Assembly: GCF_003386165.1 (NCBI RefSeq)
Contig: NZ_QRDV01000002.1
Location: 372,001-436,000 of the forward strand
Length of the DNA stretch: 64,000 nt
Source: Winogradskyella eximia
GTDB lineage: Bacteria; Bacteroidota; Bacteroidia; Flavobacteriales; Flavobacteriaceae
Direction: 5' to 3'
A program made the translations under genes and the position numbers. Every line of letters begins with the position of its first letter. Within the stretch, counting starts at the first letter, position 1. A model generated the notes under the pieces. That model was not told where the DNA came from and ran no database searches. It saw only the letters and a program-made list of their open reading frames with translations. Below, piece by piece: positions 7,763 to 18,600 of this stretch.

Positions 7763-9403
7763 TTAAAACAACTTCTGATAATATTCATCTGCCATTCTCT
7801 GACTAGTAAATTCAGGAATTACACCATCTATACCATTAAAAACGATGTCTTGCCATTTTTTAGGTTCATCATAGTACGTTGGAATCACTTTATCTTCTAA
7901 AATTTCATACAAATTATTAGCATCTATATTATCCTGATCCCAAACCGGTAGCGTATGATCTAGTGCTGGTAATACAAAACTGTTTTTACCATCTTTGGCA
8001 AACTCAGGAATCCAACCATCATTGGTAGAAACATTTACAGAGCCATTCATTGCTGCAGTCATTCCACTAGTTCCTGAAGCTTCCCTCGTAATTCGTGGAG
8101 TATTTAACCAAACATCAGATCCACATTTTAGTCTCTTAGACAAATCTATTTCATAGCCAATTAATACCGCTAAATTGTTTTCGCTTTTAGAATGGTTAAC
8201 TAAATGATTAAACACATCAATCGCATAGTAATCAAAAGGATATGGTTTTCCTGCCCAAATAATTTGTACAGGATATTTTTTATTAGAAATTAATCTTTTA
8301 AAGCGTTCTAAATCATGTAAAAGTAAATCTGCTCTTTTATAACCTGCAAAGCGTCTTGCCCATACAAAAGTTAATACTTTAGGATCAAACGTTTTACCTG
8401 TTTGTTTATAAACCTCTTCAAATAAGTCTTTCTTTAAAGCTGTTTTTCTAGTTTTATATGCTTTTACCTGTTTTTTAGACCATGCCTTTTTAATACTTGC
8501 ATCTTGCCAAAACTTCTGATTTTGTGCATTAGTAATTGGTATAATTTTACTTACACCTTCATAATCCTTCCACATATCAGTGGCTACTTTAGCATGCAAT
8601 TTTGAAACTCCATTTGCTATTTTCGCCATCCGTAATGCAGAAATTGTATAGTTTATCATACCATCATTAACCATCTCTTTCTGAAGTTCTTGTTCAGAAA
8701 GTGATCGTCCAAAAAAGCCACATCTGTTTAAATGTCTAGCATCACGCTCTTCGTTACCGGCTTTTTCTGGTGTATGTGTTGTAAACACCATCTGGCTTTT
8801 CTTAACCCCTAAATCTCTTAAATAGTAAAAAGCTGGCAGTGCATGACCTTCGTTTAAGTGATACGTATCTGCACCTCCTAAAGCTTCTACAACTTTAGCA
8901 CCTCCAATACCTAAAATAATACTTTGAGAAATACGTGTTACTGGATTATTATCATATAAATGATTGGTAATGGTTCTAGACAAATGGTCATTTCCTTCAA
9001 CATCTGTACTCAAAAAATACATGGGTACAGTTCCAAAAATTTCAGGTTTTAAAACATATGCTCTAACCTTAACATGTGGGTTATCATGAAGTTTTACTTC
9101 TACTTCTATGCCTGTATCTTCAAGAAAATCAAAATGTTTTTCATTAAATTCTGTCCTTAAGGTTTGGTCTTCATTTCTTGCTTGATCGTAATAGCCATAT
9201 TTCCAAAGCATGCCAATACCAATCATGTTTTGTTTTAACTCAAAAGCAGATCTCATATGTGAGCCTGCTAAAAATCCAAGACCTCCAGAATATATATTGA
9301 AAGACTGATCAATACCGTACTCCATGCTAAAATATGCAACCTTCTTTTTATATTTTGTTGCCGGTTTATATGGGTGAAACCATGTATTATATTTATTCTC
9401 CAT
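7763..9403 (-). CDS. Alpha-glucan phosphorylase family (GT35) protein lacking the PLP lysine
   Basis: 546 aa, similar to the short bacterial/archaeal alpha-glucan phosphorylases: AYFSMEYGID near the N terminus, THTPEKAGNEE around residue 214, FAGYKRADL near 355 and the EASGTSGM stretch near 441-448. In canonical phosphorylases the residue after GTxxM is the lysine that holds pyridoxal phosphate (rabbit Lys680). Here it is Thr449 (codon ACT at 8057-8059). Otherwise the fold looks intact. It may work in glycogen or maltodextrin metabolism, or be a PLP-free glycosyltransferase or an inactive homologue. No glg neighbours are in the window. I am sure of the family, not of the activity. Confidence 0.85.
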   Translation of the reverse strand: MENKYNTWFHPYKPATKYKKKVAYFSMEYGIDQSFNIYSGGLGFLAGSHMRSAFELKQNMIGIGMLWKYGYYDQARNEDQTLRTEFNEKHFDFLEDTGIEVEVKLHDNPHVKVRAYVLKPEIFGTVPMYFLSTDVEGNDHLSRTITNHLYDNNPVTRISQSIILGIGGAKVVEALGGADTYHLNEGHALPAFYYLRDLGVKKSQMVFTTHTPEKAGNEERDARHLNRCGFFGRSLSEQELQKEMVNDGMINYTISALRMAKIANGVSKLHAKVATDMWKDYEGVSKIIPITNAQNQKFWQDASIKKAWSKKQVKAYKTRKTALKKDLFEEVYKQTGKTFDPKVLTFVWARRFAGYKRADLLLHDLERFKRLISNKKYPVQIIWAGKPYPFDYYAIDVFNHLVNHSKSENNLAVLIGYEIDLSKRLKCGSDVWLNTPRITREASGTSGMTAAMNGSVNVSTNDGWIPEFAKDGKNSFVLPALDHTLPVWDQDNIDANNLYEILEDKVIPTYYDEPKKWQDIVFNGIDGVIPEFTSQRMADEYYQKLF

Positions 9404-9512
9404 TTTAGTGTTTTTTATACTTGTAAACTTAGAACAAAAGACCTATTGTATAATATGATATATGTCATTAAATAACTTTTTAATGTTAACATTTTAATTA
9501 TAATTAAACATA

Positions 9513-9546
9513 AAAAAAAGTCCTTCAAATTAATGAAAGACTTTTT
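9513..9546. terminator. Terminator between glyA and the phosphorylase gene
   Basis: An A8 run and AGTCCTTCA pair with TGAAAGACT and T5 (one bulged C). On the minus strand it lies just after the glyA stop and closes that gene. Confidence 0.8.
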
Positions 9547-9571
9547 AAAAAAAATATTAATGTATTGTTTC

Positions 9572-10843
9572 CTAATTAAATAAAGCACGTCCTCCCATTA
9601 AAGCATTTACTTTTTCTGCAACACCAGCTAAAACAGTTTCGTTTTCGTGATTTGTTAATACTTCATCAATCAAATCAACAACATAAGACATGTCACTTTC
9701 TTTTAAACCACGTGTTGTAATTGCAGGTGTGCCAACTCTAATACCAGACGTTACAAAAGGAGATTCTGTATCAAAAGGTACCATGTTTTTATTTACGGTA
9801 ATATCTGCTTTTACAAGAGCATTTTCAGCATCTTTACCTGTAATATTTTTATTTCTTAGATCAATAAGCATCATGTGGTTATCTGTTCCTCCAGAAATTA
9901 AATTATAATCTTTAGCAACAAAAGCTTGAGCCATAGCATCTGCGTTATGTTTTACTTGTAACATATAATGTAAGAACTCATCAGTTAGTGCTTCACCAAA
10001 AGCTATTGCTTTAGCAGCAATGATATGTTCTAATGGTCCACCTTGATTTCCTGGAAAAACACCAGAATCTAAAAGACCTGACATTTTACGTAGTTTACCA
10101 TTCTTTAAAGTAATACCAAATGGGTTATCAATATTTTCACCCATCATAATCATTCCACCTCTAGGACCTCTCAAAGTTTTATGAGTAGTTGTAGTAACCA
10201 CGTGGCAATGTGGCATTGGATCGTTTAAAATACCTTTAGCAATTAAACCTGCAGGATGCGAAATATCTGCTAATAAAACAGCACCTACACTATCTGCAAC
10301 TTCTCTAAACTTAGCAAAATCTATATCTCTTGAATATGCTGAAGCACCAGCAATTATTAATTTTGGCTGTTCTTTTTTAGCTTGGTCAGCTAACATATCA
10401 TAATCAATACGACCTGTATCTTTCTTTACTCCATAAAATGTAGGACGATATAATTTACCCGAAAAATTAACAGGAGAACCATGAGTTAAGTGTCCACCAT
10501 GAGATAAATCAAAACCTAAAATAGTATCACCAGGTTTTAAACACGCATGAAAAACGGCTGTATTTGCCTGACTACCTGAATGCGGTTGTACATTGGCATA
10601 AGCAGCACCAAATAAAGTTTTAGCACGCTCTATAGCAATGTTTTCAACCTCATCAACTACTTCACAACCACCATAGTAACGTTTACCAGGATAGCCTTCT
10701 GCGTATTTATTGGTTAATACAGAGCCTGCAGCTTCCATAACTTGGTCGCTAACAAAATTCTCTGAGGCAATTAATTCTATACCATCTGTCTGGCGTTCTC
10801 TTTCAGCTTGTATAAGTTCAAAAATTTGTTCGTCGCGTTGCAT
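9572..10843 (-). CDS. glyA: Serine hydroxymethyltransferase
   Basis: 423 aa, the normal length. It makes glycine and 5,10-methylene-tetrahydrofolate from serine and THF, in the cytosol, with PLP. The PLP-binding motif [14 protein letters not shown] carries Lys222; other conserved stretches are [10 protein letters not shown] (21-30), [14 protein letters not shown] (46-59), the QPHSGSQAN region (86-94), [10 protein letters not shown] (193-202) and the C-terminal [11 protein letters not shown]. Divergently transcribed from fahA, with a 110-base spacer holding both promoters. It has its own terminator. Confidence 0.98.
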   Translation of the reverse strand: MQRDEQIFELIQAERERQTDGIELIASENFVSDQVMEAAGSVLTNKYAEGYPGKRYYGGCEVVDEVENIAIERAKTLFGAAYANVQPHSGSQANTAVFHACLKPGDTILGFDLSHGGHLTHGSPVNFSGKLYRPTFYGVKKDTGRIDYDMLADQAKKEQPKLIIAGASAYSRDIDFAKFREVADSVGAVLLADISHPAGLIAKGILNDPMPHCHVVTTTTHKTLRGPRGGMIMMGENIDNPFGITLKNGKLRKMSGLLDSGVFPGNQGGPLEHIIAAKAIAFGEALTDEFLHYMLQVKHNADAMAQAFVAKDYNLISGGTDNHMMLIDLRNKNITGKDAENALVKADITVNKNMVPFDTESPFVTSGIRVGTPAITTRGLKESDMSYVVDLIDEVLTNHENETVLAGVAEKVNALMGGRALFN

Positions 10844-10868
10844 AAATAAAGTGTTTGTTAAATCGATA

Positions 10869-10876
10869 CAAAAATA
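10869..10876 (-). promoter_or_regulatory. Candidate -7 box of glyA
   Basis: Minus-strand TATTTTTG matches TAnnTTTG and lies 25 bases before the glyA ATG. No convincing -33 TTTG was seen. Confidence 0.5.
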
Positions 10877-10909
10877 GTGAATACATTAGTTTAAATATTA
10901 AAAAATGTG

Positions 10910-10917
10910 TAGGTTTG
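10910..10917 (+). promoter_or_regulatory. Candidate -7 box of fahA
   Basis: TAGGTTTG fits TAnnTTTG, 36 bases before the ATG, with GTTTA about 17 bases upstream as a possible -33 element. It supports the ATG at 10954 rather than the TTG at 10855, which would lie upstream of the promoter. Confidence 0.5.
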
Positions 10918-10953
10918 AGTATAATTAATGAACATTTAATCAACAATAACAAT

Positions 10954-12249
10954 ATGCCATTATCAGCAAATAATACAGATCGTACCTCATGGCTACATGT
11001 CGGTAAAACTTCAGACTTCCCTATTCAAAATATTCCTTTCGGTGTTTTCTTAACCAGAGACGACATTATTACTATAGGAACGCGTATTGGTGATACTGCT
11101 ATTGATCTTGGCGCTTTACATCAATTAGGTTATTTTGAAGGTATACCTTTAACTGACGATATTTTTTTACAAGATACTTTAAATGATTTCATTGCAGATG
11201 GAAGAAAAACGTGGCGTTTAGTTAGAAACAGAATCGCTGAGATTTTTGATGTTGAAAATGAAACTTTAAAAAATAACAATCCACATAAAGAAACCATTTT
11301 GTTTCGTCTAGATGAAATTGAAATGCAATTACCTATTCAAGTTGGTGATTATACAGATTTTTATGCTAGTAAAGAACATGCCACAAATGTTGGTACTATG
11401 TTTAGAGATCCAGATAATGCGTTAATGCCTAATTGGGTACATATGCCAGTGGGTTATCATGGACGTAGTTCTTCTATTATACCTTCAGGAATTCCGATTC
11501 ATCGTCCACAAGGACAAACATTACCAGAAGGAGCAGACAAACCTGTTTTTGGACCATCGAAATTGGTGGATTTTGAATTAGAAATGGCTTTTATTACTAC
11601 AGATGCTAATGATCTAGGAGAACCAATTCCTATTGAAGAAACTGAAGAATACATCTTTGGTTTGGTTTTATTTAATGATTGGTCTGCTCGTGATATACAA
11701 AAATGGGAATATGTACCTTTAGGGCCATTTTTAGGTAAAAACTTTGCCTCATCTATGTCTCCTTGGATTGTAACTTTAGATGCGTTAGAACCATTTAGAA
11801 CTGAAAGTCCTAAACAAACTCCGAAGCCTCTAGATTACTTACAAACCAAAGGTAAAAAGAGTTTTGATATTAATTTAGAAGTTGGTATTCAACCAAAAGG
11901 CGGAAAAGAAACAACGGTTTCTAAATCTAACTTTAAGTATATGTATTGGAATATGGCACAACAATTAGCTCATCATACGGTTAATGGATGCCCTGTAAAT
12001 TCTGGAGATGTAATGGGAAGTGGAACGATTTCTGGACCTACACCAGATTCTTATGGCTCAATGTTAGAATTAAGTTGGAAAGGTACTAAACCCTTAAAAT
12101 TAAAAGATGGCACTGAACGTAAATTTATCAACGATAATGATACCGTTATTATGAGAGGCTATTGCCAAAATGATGACATTAGAATTGGTTTCGGACAGGT
12201 TAAAACTCAATTATTACCTGTATTTGATTCTAAGAAGAAAAAGAAATAA
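10954..12249 (+). CDS. fahA: Fumarylacetoacetase
   Basis: 431 aa from ATG 10954. It hydrolyses 4-fumarylacetoacetate to fumarate and acetoacetate, the last step of tyrosine catabolism. Residues expected for the family are in place: Asp135 and His142 (DFYASKEHATN), Glu208 and Glu210 (DFELEMAF) and Asp242 (FNDWSARDIQ), with the same spacing as Asp126/His133/Glu199/Glu201/Asp233 of the mammalian enzyme. GGGK-type C-terminal motifs and MSGSGTISG-like MGSGTISG are also visible. An in-frame TTG at 10855 would add 33 residues with no homology. A strong terminator follows. No hmgA or hpd gene is in the window. Confidence 0.96.
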   Translation: MPLSANNTDRTSWLHVGKTSDFPIQNIPFGVFLTRDDIITIGTRIGDTAIDLGALHQLGYFEGIPLTDDIFLQDTLNDFIADGRKTWRLVRNRIAEIFDVENETLKNNNPHKETILFRLDEIEMQLPIQVGDYTDFYASKEHATNVGTMFRDPDNALMPNWVHMPVGYHGRSSSIIPSGIPIHRPQGQTLPEGADKPVFGPSKLVDFELEMAFITTDANDLGEPIPIEETEEYIFGLVLFNDWSARDIQKWEYVPLGPFLGKNFASSMSPWIVTLDALEPFRTESPKQTPKPLDYLQTKGKKSFDINLEVGIQPKGGKETTVSKSNFKYMYWNMAQQLAHHTVNGCPVNSGDVMGSGTISGPTPDSYGSMLELSWKGTKPLKLKDGTERKFINDNDTVIMRGYCQNDDIRIGFGQVKTQLLPVFDSKKKKK

Positions 12250-12271
12250 GCAGATATTTAAAAATATAAGT

Positions 12272-12307
12272 AAAGACCAAAGTTTAAATAATTTGGTCTT
12301 TTTTTTG
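12272..12307 (+). terminator. Terminator of fahA
   Basis: AAAGACCAAA (12272-12281) pairs with TTTGGTCTTT (12292-12301), followed by a run of T to 12306. Confidence 0.9.
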
Positions 12308-12341
12308 CTTAGACTTAAAGTGAAGACCTAAGACGACCTGC

Positions 12342-14024
12342 TCAGAATGGTGCTTCACAACTAAAACTCACCCACTCTTTTTTAGCAGGATGCTCAAAAC
12401 TCAAAGTTTCAGCATGAAGATGTAATCTATTTGAAACAGTTCCGTATAAATCATCACCAACGATTGGCACGTTTAAACCTTTGTAATGAGCAGCATGCAC
12501 TCGCAATTGATGTGTTCTTCCTGAAATAGGATAGAAATAAATTCTTGTTATATTATCTTTAACCTCAACAACTTCATATTTTGTAATGGCTTTTTTACCA
12601 TGTTCATAACACACCAATTGTCTTGGTCTATTATTTAAATCCACTCGTAATGGTAAATCAATTGTTCCTTCTTTTGTTTCAATAATTCCATCTAATAAAG
12701 CCACATAACGCTTTTTAACTTTACGTTCTATAAATTGTTTTTGAAGTTTTTTGTGCGTTCTCTCATTTTTTGCAACCAACAACAAGCCAGACGTTGACAT
12801 ATCTAAACGATGCAATAATAAAGGACCTGTTGCATTTGGTAAATAAGTTTGCATTCTGGTTAAAACCGAATCTTTAATCGTTTTTCCTGGAACTGATAAA
12901 AACTCGTGAGGTTTATTAAGGACTAAAAGAAAATCGTCCTCGTAAATGATCTCTAATTCACCTTTAAAAACACCTGCTAATTCTATAGGATTTGGTTCAA
13001 CATTTAAACCTTGCATCATATGGCCTAAAATTGGTTCACATCTACTGCGACAAGATGGATAGAATTGTCCATGCTTTCTAACTTCTGCTGTTGGTGAAAT
13101 TCCCCAATAAAACTCTGCCATTGCAATAGGCTTTAGTTTATTCTGATAAGCATACTGAAATAATTTAGGAGCTGCACATTCGCCTGCTGCTGCAGGTGGT
13201 TTTCCTAAATCTGTACTTTTAAAAATCTCAATTAAATCTTTAGTTTCTCCTCTTGCATTTAAAAATCGATAATGCTCATGAATTTCTTTTTGCAAACGTG
13301 CTGAAAGTGTTTTCCTTTCTAATTTTAAAGCTTCAATAGGTTTTACTAATGCTGCTAAATTCTTTTCAGCTAATTCAACCTCAGCTTCAAGATTCAACTT
13401 TAAATATTTTAAATCAATATTACTCTGAATACTTTGCTGCTTTAAACTTTCAAAAAGTATATTTTTTTCTGAGTCATTAAGATTTTGCTCTGCTTCTACT
13501 CTACGTTGTTGTCGTTTTTGTTTTTCGGCTTTAGCATGCTTTTTAAATTCTTCAAGCTTTTTAATACTATTTAATCTTGTTTCTTTTAAATTTATTTCAG
13601 CTTTTTCTAATTTCGGATTCTTTTCTAAAGCTTCAATTTTAGTAGTTAAATCATTTAAATATGCTTCATTTTGTTTGTAAAATCCATCTTTATTCAACGT
13701 ATCATAAATTGGAGGCACAAACCCTTTTAAATGATTGCTCTCTGCTAATTTACCTGAAAATCCTGTGATGTAACCTAATTGTCCTTCTGAATTTTCAACA
13801 ATCATTACACCAAACATCTTTCCAATTTTTAAAGTCGTTTTACTTTTATCTAAACCAAAATTATGTTCAAAATCTGTTTGATTAATAAGATAAGTCTTTA
13901 CCTCATCTGCTGCATTAACACATAGTGGATGTGGTGTGTAATAAAATGGAAATGTAAATTGCTCTGGAAGTATTTCCGAATGCAATTCTATAGAATGAAA
14001 ACAACCGTTTTCTGTATGAAACAT
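12342..14024 (-). CDS. RluA-family pseudouridine synthase with long N-terminal coiled coil
   Basis: 560 aa, roughly twice the size of a plain RluA enzyme. The C-terminal 220 residues form the catalytic domain, with HRLDMSTSGLLL and the catalytic Asp408, followed by KRYVALLDG and GRTHQLRVHAAH. Residues about 130-240 are rich in Lys/Glu/Leu and look like a long coiled coil. Around residue 275-335 a Cys/Pro-rich stretch (GECAAPKLFQYA, CRSRCEP) resembles the linker found in large Bacteroidetes RluA proteins. It isomerises uridine in rRNA or tRNA; the target base is unknown. A second family member lies at 59933-60643. Convergent with fahA. Confidence 0.9.
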   Translation of the reverse strand: MFHTENGCFHSIELHSEILPEQFTFPFYYTPHPLCVNAADEVKTYLINQTDFEHNFGLDKSKTTLKIGKMFGVMIVENSEGQLGYITGFSGKLAESNHLKGFVPPIYDTLNKDGFYKQNEAYLNDLTTKIEALEKNPKLEKAEINLKETRLNSIKKLEEFKKHAKAEKQKRQQRRVEAEQNLNDSEKNILFESLKQQSIQSNIDLKYLKLNLEAEVELAEKNLAALVKPIEALKLERKTLSARLQKEIHEHYRFLNARGETKDLIEIFKSTDLGKPPAAAGECAAPKLFQYAYQNKLKPIAMAEFYWGISPTAEVRKHGQFYPSCRSRCEPILGHMMQGLNVEPNPIELAGVFKGELEIIYEDDFLLVLNKPHEFLSVPGKTIKDSVLTRMQTYLPNATGPLLLHRLDMSTSGLLLVAKNERTHKKLQKQFIERKVKKRYVALLDGIIETKEGTIDLPLRVDLNNRPRQLVCYEHGKKAITKYEVVEVKDNITRIYFYPISGRTHQLRVHAAHYKGLNVPIVGDDLYGTVSNRLHLHAETLSFEHPAKKEWVSFSCEAPF

Positions 14025-14272
14025 GAGACTTTTAATTGGTTTACAAAGAAACGAAAATCTTTAACGTCTGTTTAATTGAATTACATTAAAATATTCCCAA
14101 TTCATAAGTTTTAGTGAAATTGTATTTGGCAATATTGCATCGCAAACAATAGGTTTACAAATGCTTCTGGATATATTTTCTCATACTCCAAAATCACTCG
14201 AAGTGGAGCTAGTTTTAAAGTTTGGCATCATAATTGGATTTACTATTATATAACCAATAAAAGCCTAACATT

Positions 14273-15457
14273 ATGAAAAAATTTCTACTCTTAACAGTCC
14301 TTGTTTCAGTACTAATATCTTGTAGTGCAAAAAAACAAATTGAAACCGCAATAAGCCATGGTAATTACGATGAAGCCATTTCTGAAGCATTAAGAAAACT
14401 CGAAAACAATAAAGATAAAAATCGTAAGCAAGACTATATTGTGATGCTTGAGGATGCATACTATAAAGTTTTAGAGGAAGACTTAAATAATGTTGCGCAT
14501 CTTAAAAAAGACGGAAATCCTGAGCAATATAAAACCATCTATAATATATATTTAGATTTAGAGGAAAGACAAAATGCAATTAAACGTGTGTTACCTTTAA
14601 AAATAAATGGCAAAGAATTACAATTAGAGTTTAATGATTATAGTTCTGAAATTGTAGATTACAGATATAAAACATCTGAGTATTTAATTGGTCAAGGTAT
14701 TACACTTCTGGATTCTGGAGATAAATTTAATGCTAGAAAGGCTCATGGAATATTCAGTTATATTGAACAAATTAATCCAAATTTTGAAGAAAATAGAAGC
14801 TTAATAGCAGAAGCTCATGAAGCAGGAATGGATTACGTGCATGTGTCTATACAAAACCAAACACATCAAATAATTCCACAACAATTAGAAGCTGAATTGG
14901 TTGACTTTAATACCTATGGCTTGAATCAATTTTGGACAACTTACCATGCAAATGCTAACAACTCTATAGATTATGATTTTGCGATGCAATTACAATTAAA
15001 GCAAATAAACGTTTCACCAGAGCGTATTAATGAGCGTCAAATATTAAGACAAAAACAAATCGTTGATGGTTGGAAATACCAATTAGATAGAAACGGAAAC
15101 GTAAAAAAGGACAGTTTAGGTAATGATATTAAGATTGATAAAATCATTACCGTTAAAGCTAAATTTACTGAAGTTTTACAAACTAAATCTGCACAAGTAG
15201 TTGCCGATATTATTTACACAGATTTAAAGCAAAACCAAGTGATTGATGCATTTTCTATAGATAGTGGATTTGTTTTCGAGAATATTTTTGGTACTTATAG
15301 AGGAGATAAAAGAGCATTAGTAAGAGACGATATTAATCTTTTAAACCAAAGGCAACTTCGTTTTCCTAGTGATGAACAAATGGTATATGACACTGGAGAA
15401 GATTTAAAATTGAAGTTAAAAGACATAATAGGTTCTTATAACATTAGAAGAAGTTAG
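14273..15457 (+). CDS. Conserved lipoprotein of unknown function
   Basis: 394 aa. A lipoprotein signal precedes Cys17 (MKKFLLLTVLVSVLISC). Residues 20-160 look helical and TPR-like ('AISHGNYDEAISEALRKLE', then 'GITLLDSGDKFNARKAHGIF'). The second half is mixed alpha/beta with a strand-rich 'ITVKAKFTEVLQTKSAQVVADI' region. I do not recognise a family. A TPR-bearing lipoprotein would fit an envelope assembly or scaffolding task, but this is inference. The gene is monocistronic and followed by its own terminator. A weak sigma-54-like sequence (14223-14237) lies upstream. Confidence 0.75.
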   Translation: MKKFLLLTVLVSVLISCSAKKQIETAISHGNYDEAISEALRKLENNKDKNRKQDYIVMLEDAYYKVLEEDLNNVAHLKKDGNPEQYKTIYNIYLDLEERQNAIKRVLPLKINGKELQLEFNDYSSEIVDYRYKTSEYLIGQGITLLDSGDKFNARKAHGIFSYIEQINPNFEENRSLIAEAHEAGMDYVHVSIQNQTHQIIPQQLEAELVDFNTYGLNQFWTTYHANANNSIDYDFAMQLQLKQINVSPERINERQILRQKQIVDGWKYQLDRNGNVKKDSLGNDIKIDKIITVKAKFTEVLQTKSAQVVADIIYTDLKQNQVIDAFSIDSGFVFENIFGTYRGDKRALVRDDINLLNQRQLRFPSDEQMVYDTGEDLKLKLKDIIGSYNIRRS

Positions 15458-15478
15458 TTATAAACAATATATAAAAAG

Positions 15479-15507
15479 AAAACTCTTACCTTAGGTAGGA
15501 GTTTTTT
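15479..15507 (+). terminator. Terminator
   Basis: AAAACTCTTACC (15479-15490) pairs with GGTAGGAGTTTT (15494-15505) with one G/T mismatch and a TTA loop, then T. Confidence 0.85.
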
Positions 15508-15619
15508 GTTTGTAGCTGTTTTAATTATAGAACTCATTATTTAGTTAAATTAAAAAAAGTCATTTTTTAACGCAACCCTTTGTAAGAAAGTACATCTTAT
15601 AAAAACAAAACCAATCATT

Positions 15620-18600
15620 ATGAAAAAAATTACACTTCTTATTCTACTTGCTTTCTATTCAATGTTTTGTTTTTCTCAAAATCCAACAGTCTATGTTACC
15701 AGCAATGGTGGAAATGGTTATAGTGTAATTGAGGGCAATACCTATACATTTACTGTAAGTATGTACAGTGCAACAACTACTGACGTGATTATTGATGTCG
15801 CTACAATTGCAAATACAGCAGATGCAAGTGACTATACACCTTTATCTACAACGGTTACAATTCCTGCAGGACAGCTTAGTAGTAATCAACTTACCATACC
15901 AACAAGTAATGATTCAACTATAGAACTTAATGAATATTTTACTATTGAAGCTACGGTAACCTCAGGTAATACTGTAAATACAGATGTCTATAGAAGCATA
16001 ACGTTATGGGATAATGATACTACACCAACTGTAAATGTAAATACTTCTCCTAGTTTAGTTGAAGGTCAGGGTTATAATACGTATTGGGTTTATTTAAGTA
16101 ATTATTACAGTTCAGATGTAACAATAGACATTACTACTTCTGCTGGCACAGCTGATGCTTCAGATTATATTGCAACCACTACTAGTATTACAATTCCAGA
16201 AGGTCAAACCAATGCATCATTTCCTATTTACACACAAGATGACAACATCACCGAAGCCGATGAAACTTATACGATTACTGCAACTATTACTTCGGGTAAC
16301 ACTACAAATAGCAACTTAAATATTACAGTAACCATAAGAGATAATGACACAACTCCTACTTTTACTATAAGTTCTTTTCAGGCCAATGAAGGTGGTTCGG
16401 CTTACGTTTACGCTAGATTAGACAGAGCTTATAACTCAGACGTTATAATACAATTAAACACATCAAACGGAACAGCGGACAATTCAGATTACACAAATCT
16501 TTCCCAAACCAAAACTATAGAAGCTGGATATACCTCAACTAATTTTAGAATTTATACAACAGATGACACGTTAGATGAACCAGAAGAATCTGTGAATTAT
16601 ACAGCAACAGTAACTTCTGGTAATACAACAAATACCTCTGAAACTGGAACTTTTAACATTATAGATAATGATGGCTTACCTGATTTTAGTTTACAAACTG
16701 TGTATGATGATAATAACCCTAACGGACAATCTGGAGATAGTTTAGTTGCTGAAGAAGGTTTCGATCTTAAATTTAGACCAAGATTAACACATCCTAGCCC
16801 TATTGATACAGAAATTGAAATTACAACAACTAATGGAACCGCAGATAATTCCGATTATACAACTTCAACCATACTTGTTACAATTCCTGCTGGCCAGTAC
16901 TCTAATTATTATGAAGAATACAGTTATCCAACTACTTTAGACCAACTAGACGAAGACGATGAAAACATTTTTGTTAATGCACTTGTAACTTCAGGAAACA
17001 CTTATAATACCAATTATACTTTAGAAGGCTTTATTTTAGATAACTACCATCTAAATGCACAACGCGATGACATCACTTCAGTGCTCGAAGTTGGTGCTAC
17101 ATTTCAGGTTTTAGACAATGATACTTTTGAAGGTTTACCTGTTATTCCTGGAGATTTAAATGTTACATTACTTGATACAAATTTAGTAGGTATTACCTTG
17201 AGTAATTCGGGTGTTTTAACGATTCCTTCTAGCGTACCAATGGGTTATTACTCTATAAATTATGAAATCTGTGAGTCTGCCACCCCAAATAATTGTGATA
17301 CAGCGAGTATTATAGTTAGAGTTGAATCTCCTTTAGAGGTTACTCACACAACTCAATATGTTGATTTTAATGGTGATGGTTTTGTAAGTGTTGGTGATAC
17401 TATTGAATATGAATTTACAGTAACCAACAACGGAAATGATTCAATTACAGATATTGATGGAGATTATCAAGGTATAAATATTGTTGGTGGTCCATTAACT
17501 AGTTTAGGTGCAGGACAAACAGATAATACAACTTTTACAGCATTACATATTATAACTCAGAATAATATTAATTCTGGTTATTATGGTGGTGACCTAGAAG
17601 GAGCAACATTTTTTGGTACTTATTATGGTTATGAAGTTCGAGCTTATCTGTATGACCCAAGTCAAATTATAGATTTACAACAATCCGATGGTATAGAACT
17701 AAATGCTTTTGTTGATACTAATGGCAACGGAACACAAGAAACTGGCGAAATTAATTTTCCATTAGGTCAGTTTGACTATGAAATAAATAACGATGGAATC
17801 ATTAACAATCTATATGTATCTCCTCATTATTTATATGAATCTAATCCAACAACAACTTATGAACTTTCATATACAGTAGATCCTGATTATGCAGCCAATA
17901 ATACAACGGCAGTAAGTTATTCTAGTATTACAGTTCCTGTAGGTTCTGGCATCACCACTTACGATTTCCCTATTACAGTAACAGCTTATGACGATTTAGC
18001 TACTGAAATTTCAGCGTCTTGGAGACCACCAATGCCAGGTTTTCAATATTGGAATTATATCAGTTATACCAACAATTCTAATGAAACCGTAACATCTGGT
18101 ACTATAGATTTTACTATAGATAATGCTCTTAATTTACTGAGTGTACATGAGGTGTCTAATTATTGGTATAATTATAATCCAGCTTCATATACTACTACTG
18201 CTACTGGTTTTAGCTATACATTTAACAATTTACAACCATATCAAACCAAACGTCTTTGGGTAAAAATGCAAGTACCAACTTTGCCAACGGTTAGTTTAGG
18301 ACAATTAGTTACAAATACAGTAGATATTGAATTACTCGCTGGAGATATTGTCCCTTTAAACAATACCTCTAGTTTAACTCAAACTATTGTTGGTTCATAC
18401 GATCCTAATGATGTTACAGAAAAGCATGGTGAAGAGATTCTCTTCTCGTCATTCTCAACAGACGATTATTTAACGTATACCATTCGTTTTGAAAACACAG
18501 GAACTGCAAATGCCATTAACATAAAAGTTGAAGACATTTTAGATGATCAATTAGATGAATCTACACTGAAAATGGTAGATGCAAGTCATCAATATAGCTT

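Noticed and set aside
10855..10953. TTG start for fumarylacetoacetase
   Set aside because: The added 33 residues have no family support and a -7 box lies inside that stretch.
14223..14237. Sigma-54-like site TGGCAT-N5-TTGG
   Set aside because: Two mismatches to the consensus, including the -12 GC; kept only as a weak note.
15700..16700. Repeated DNA resembling an array
   Set aside because: The repeats are protein-level Calx-beta units with varying codons, not CRISPR repeats with unique spacers.
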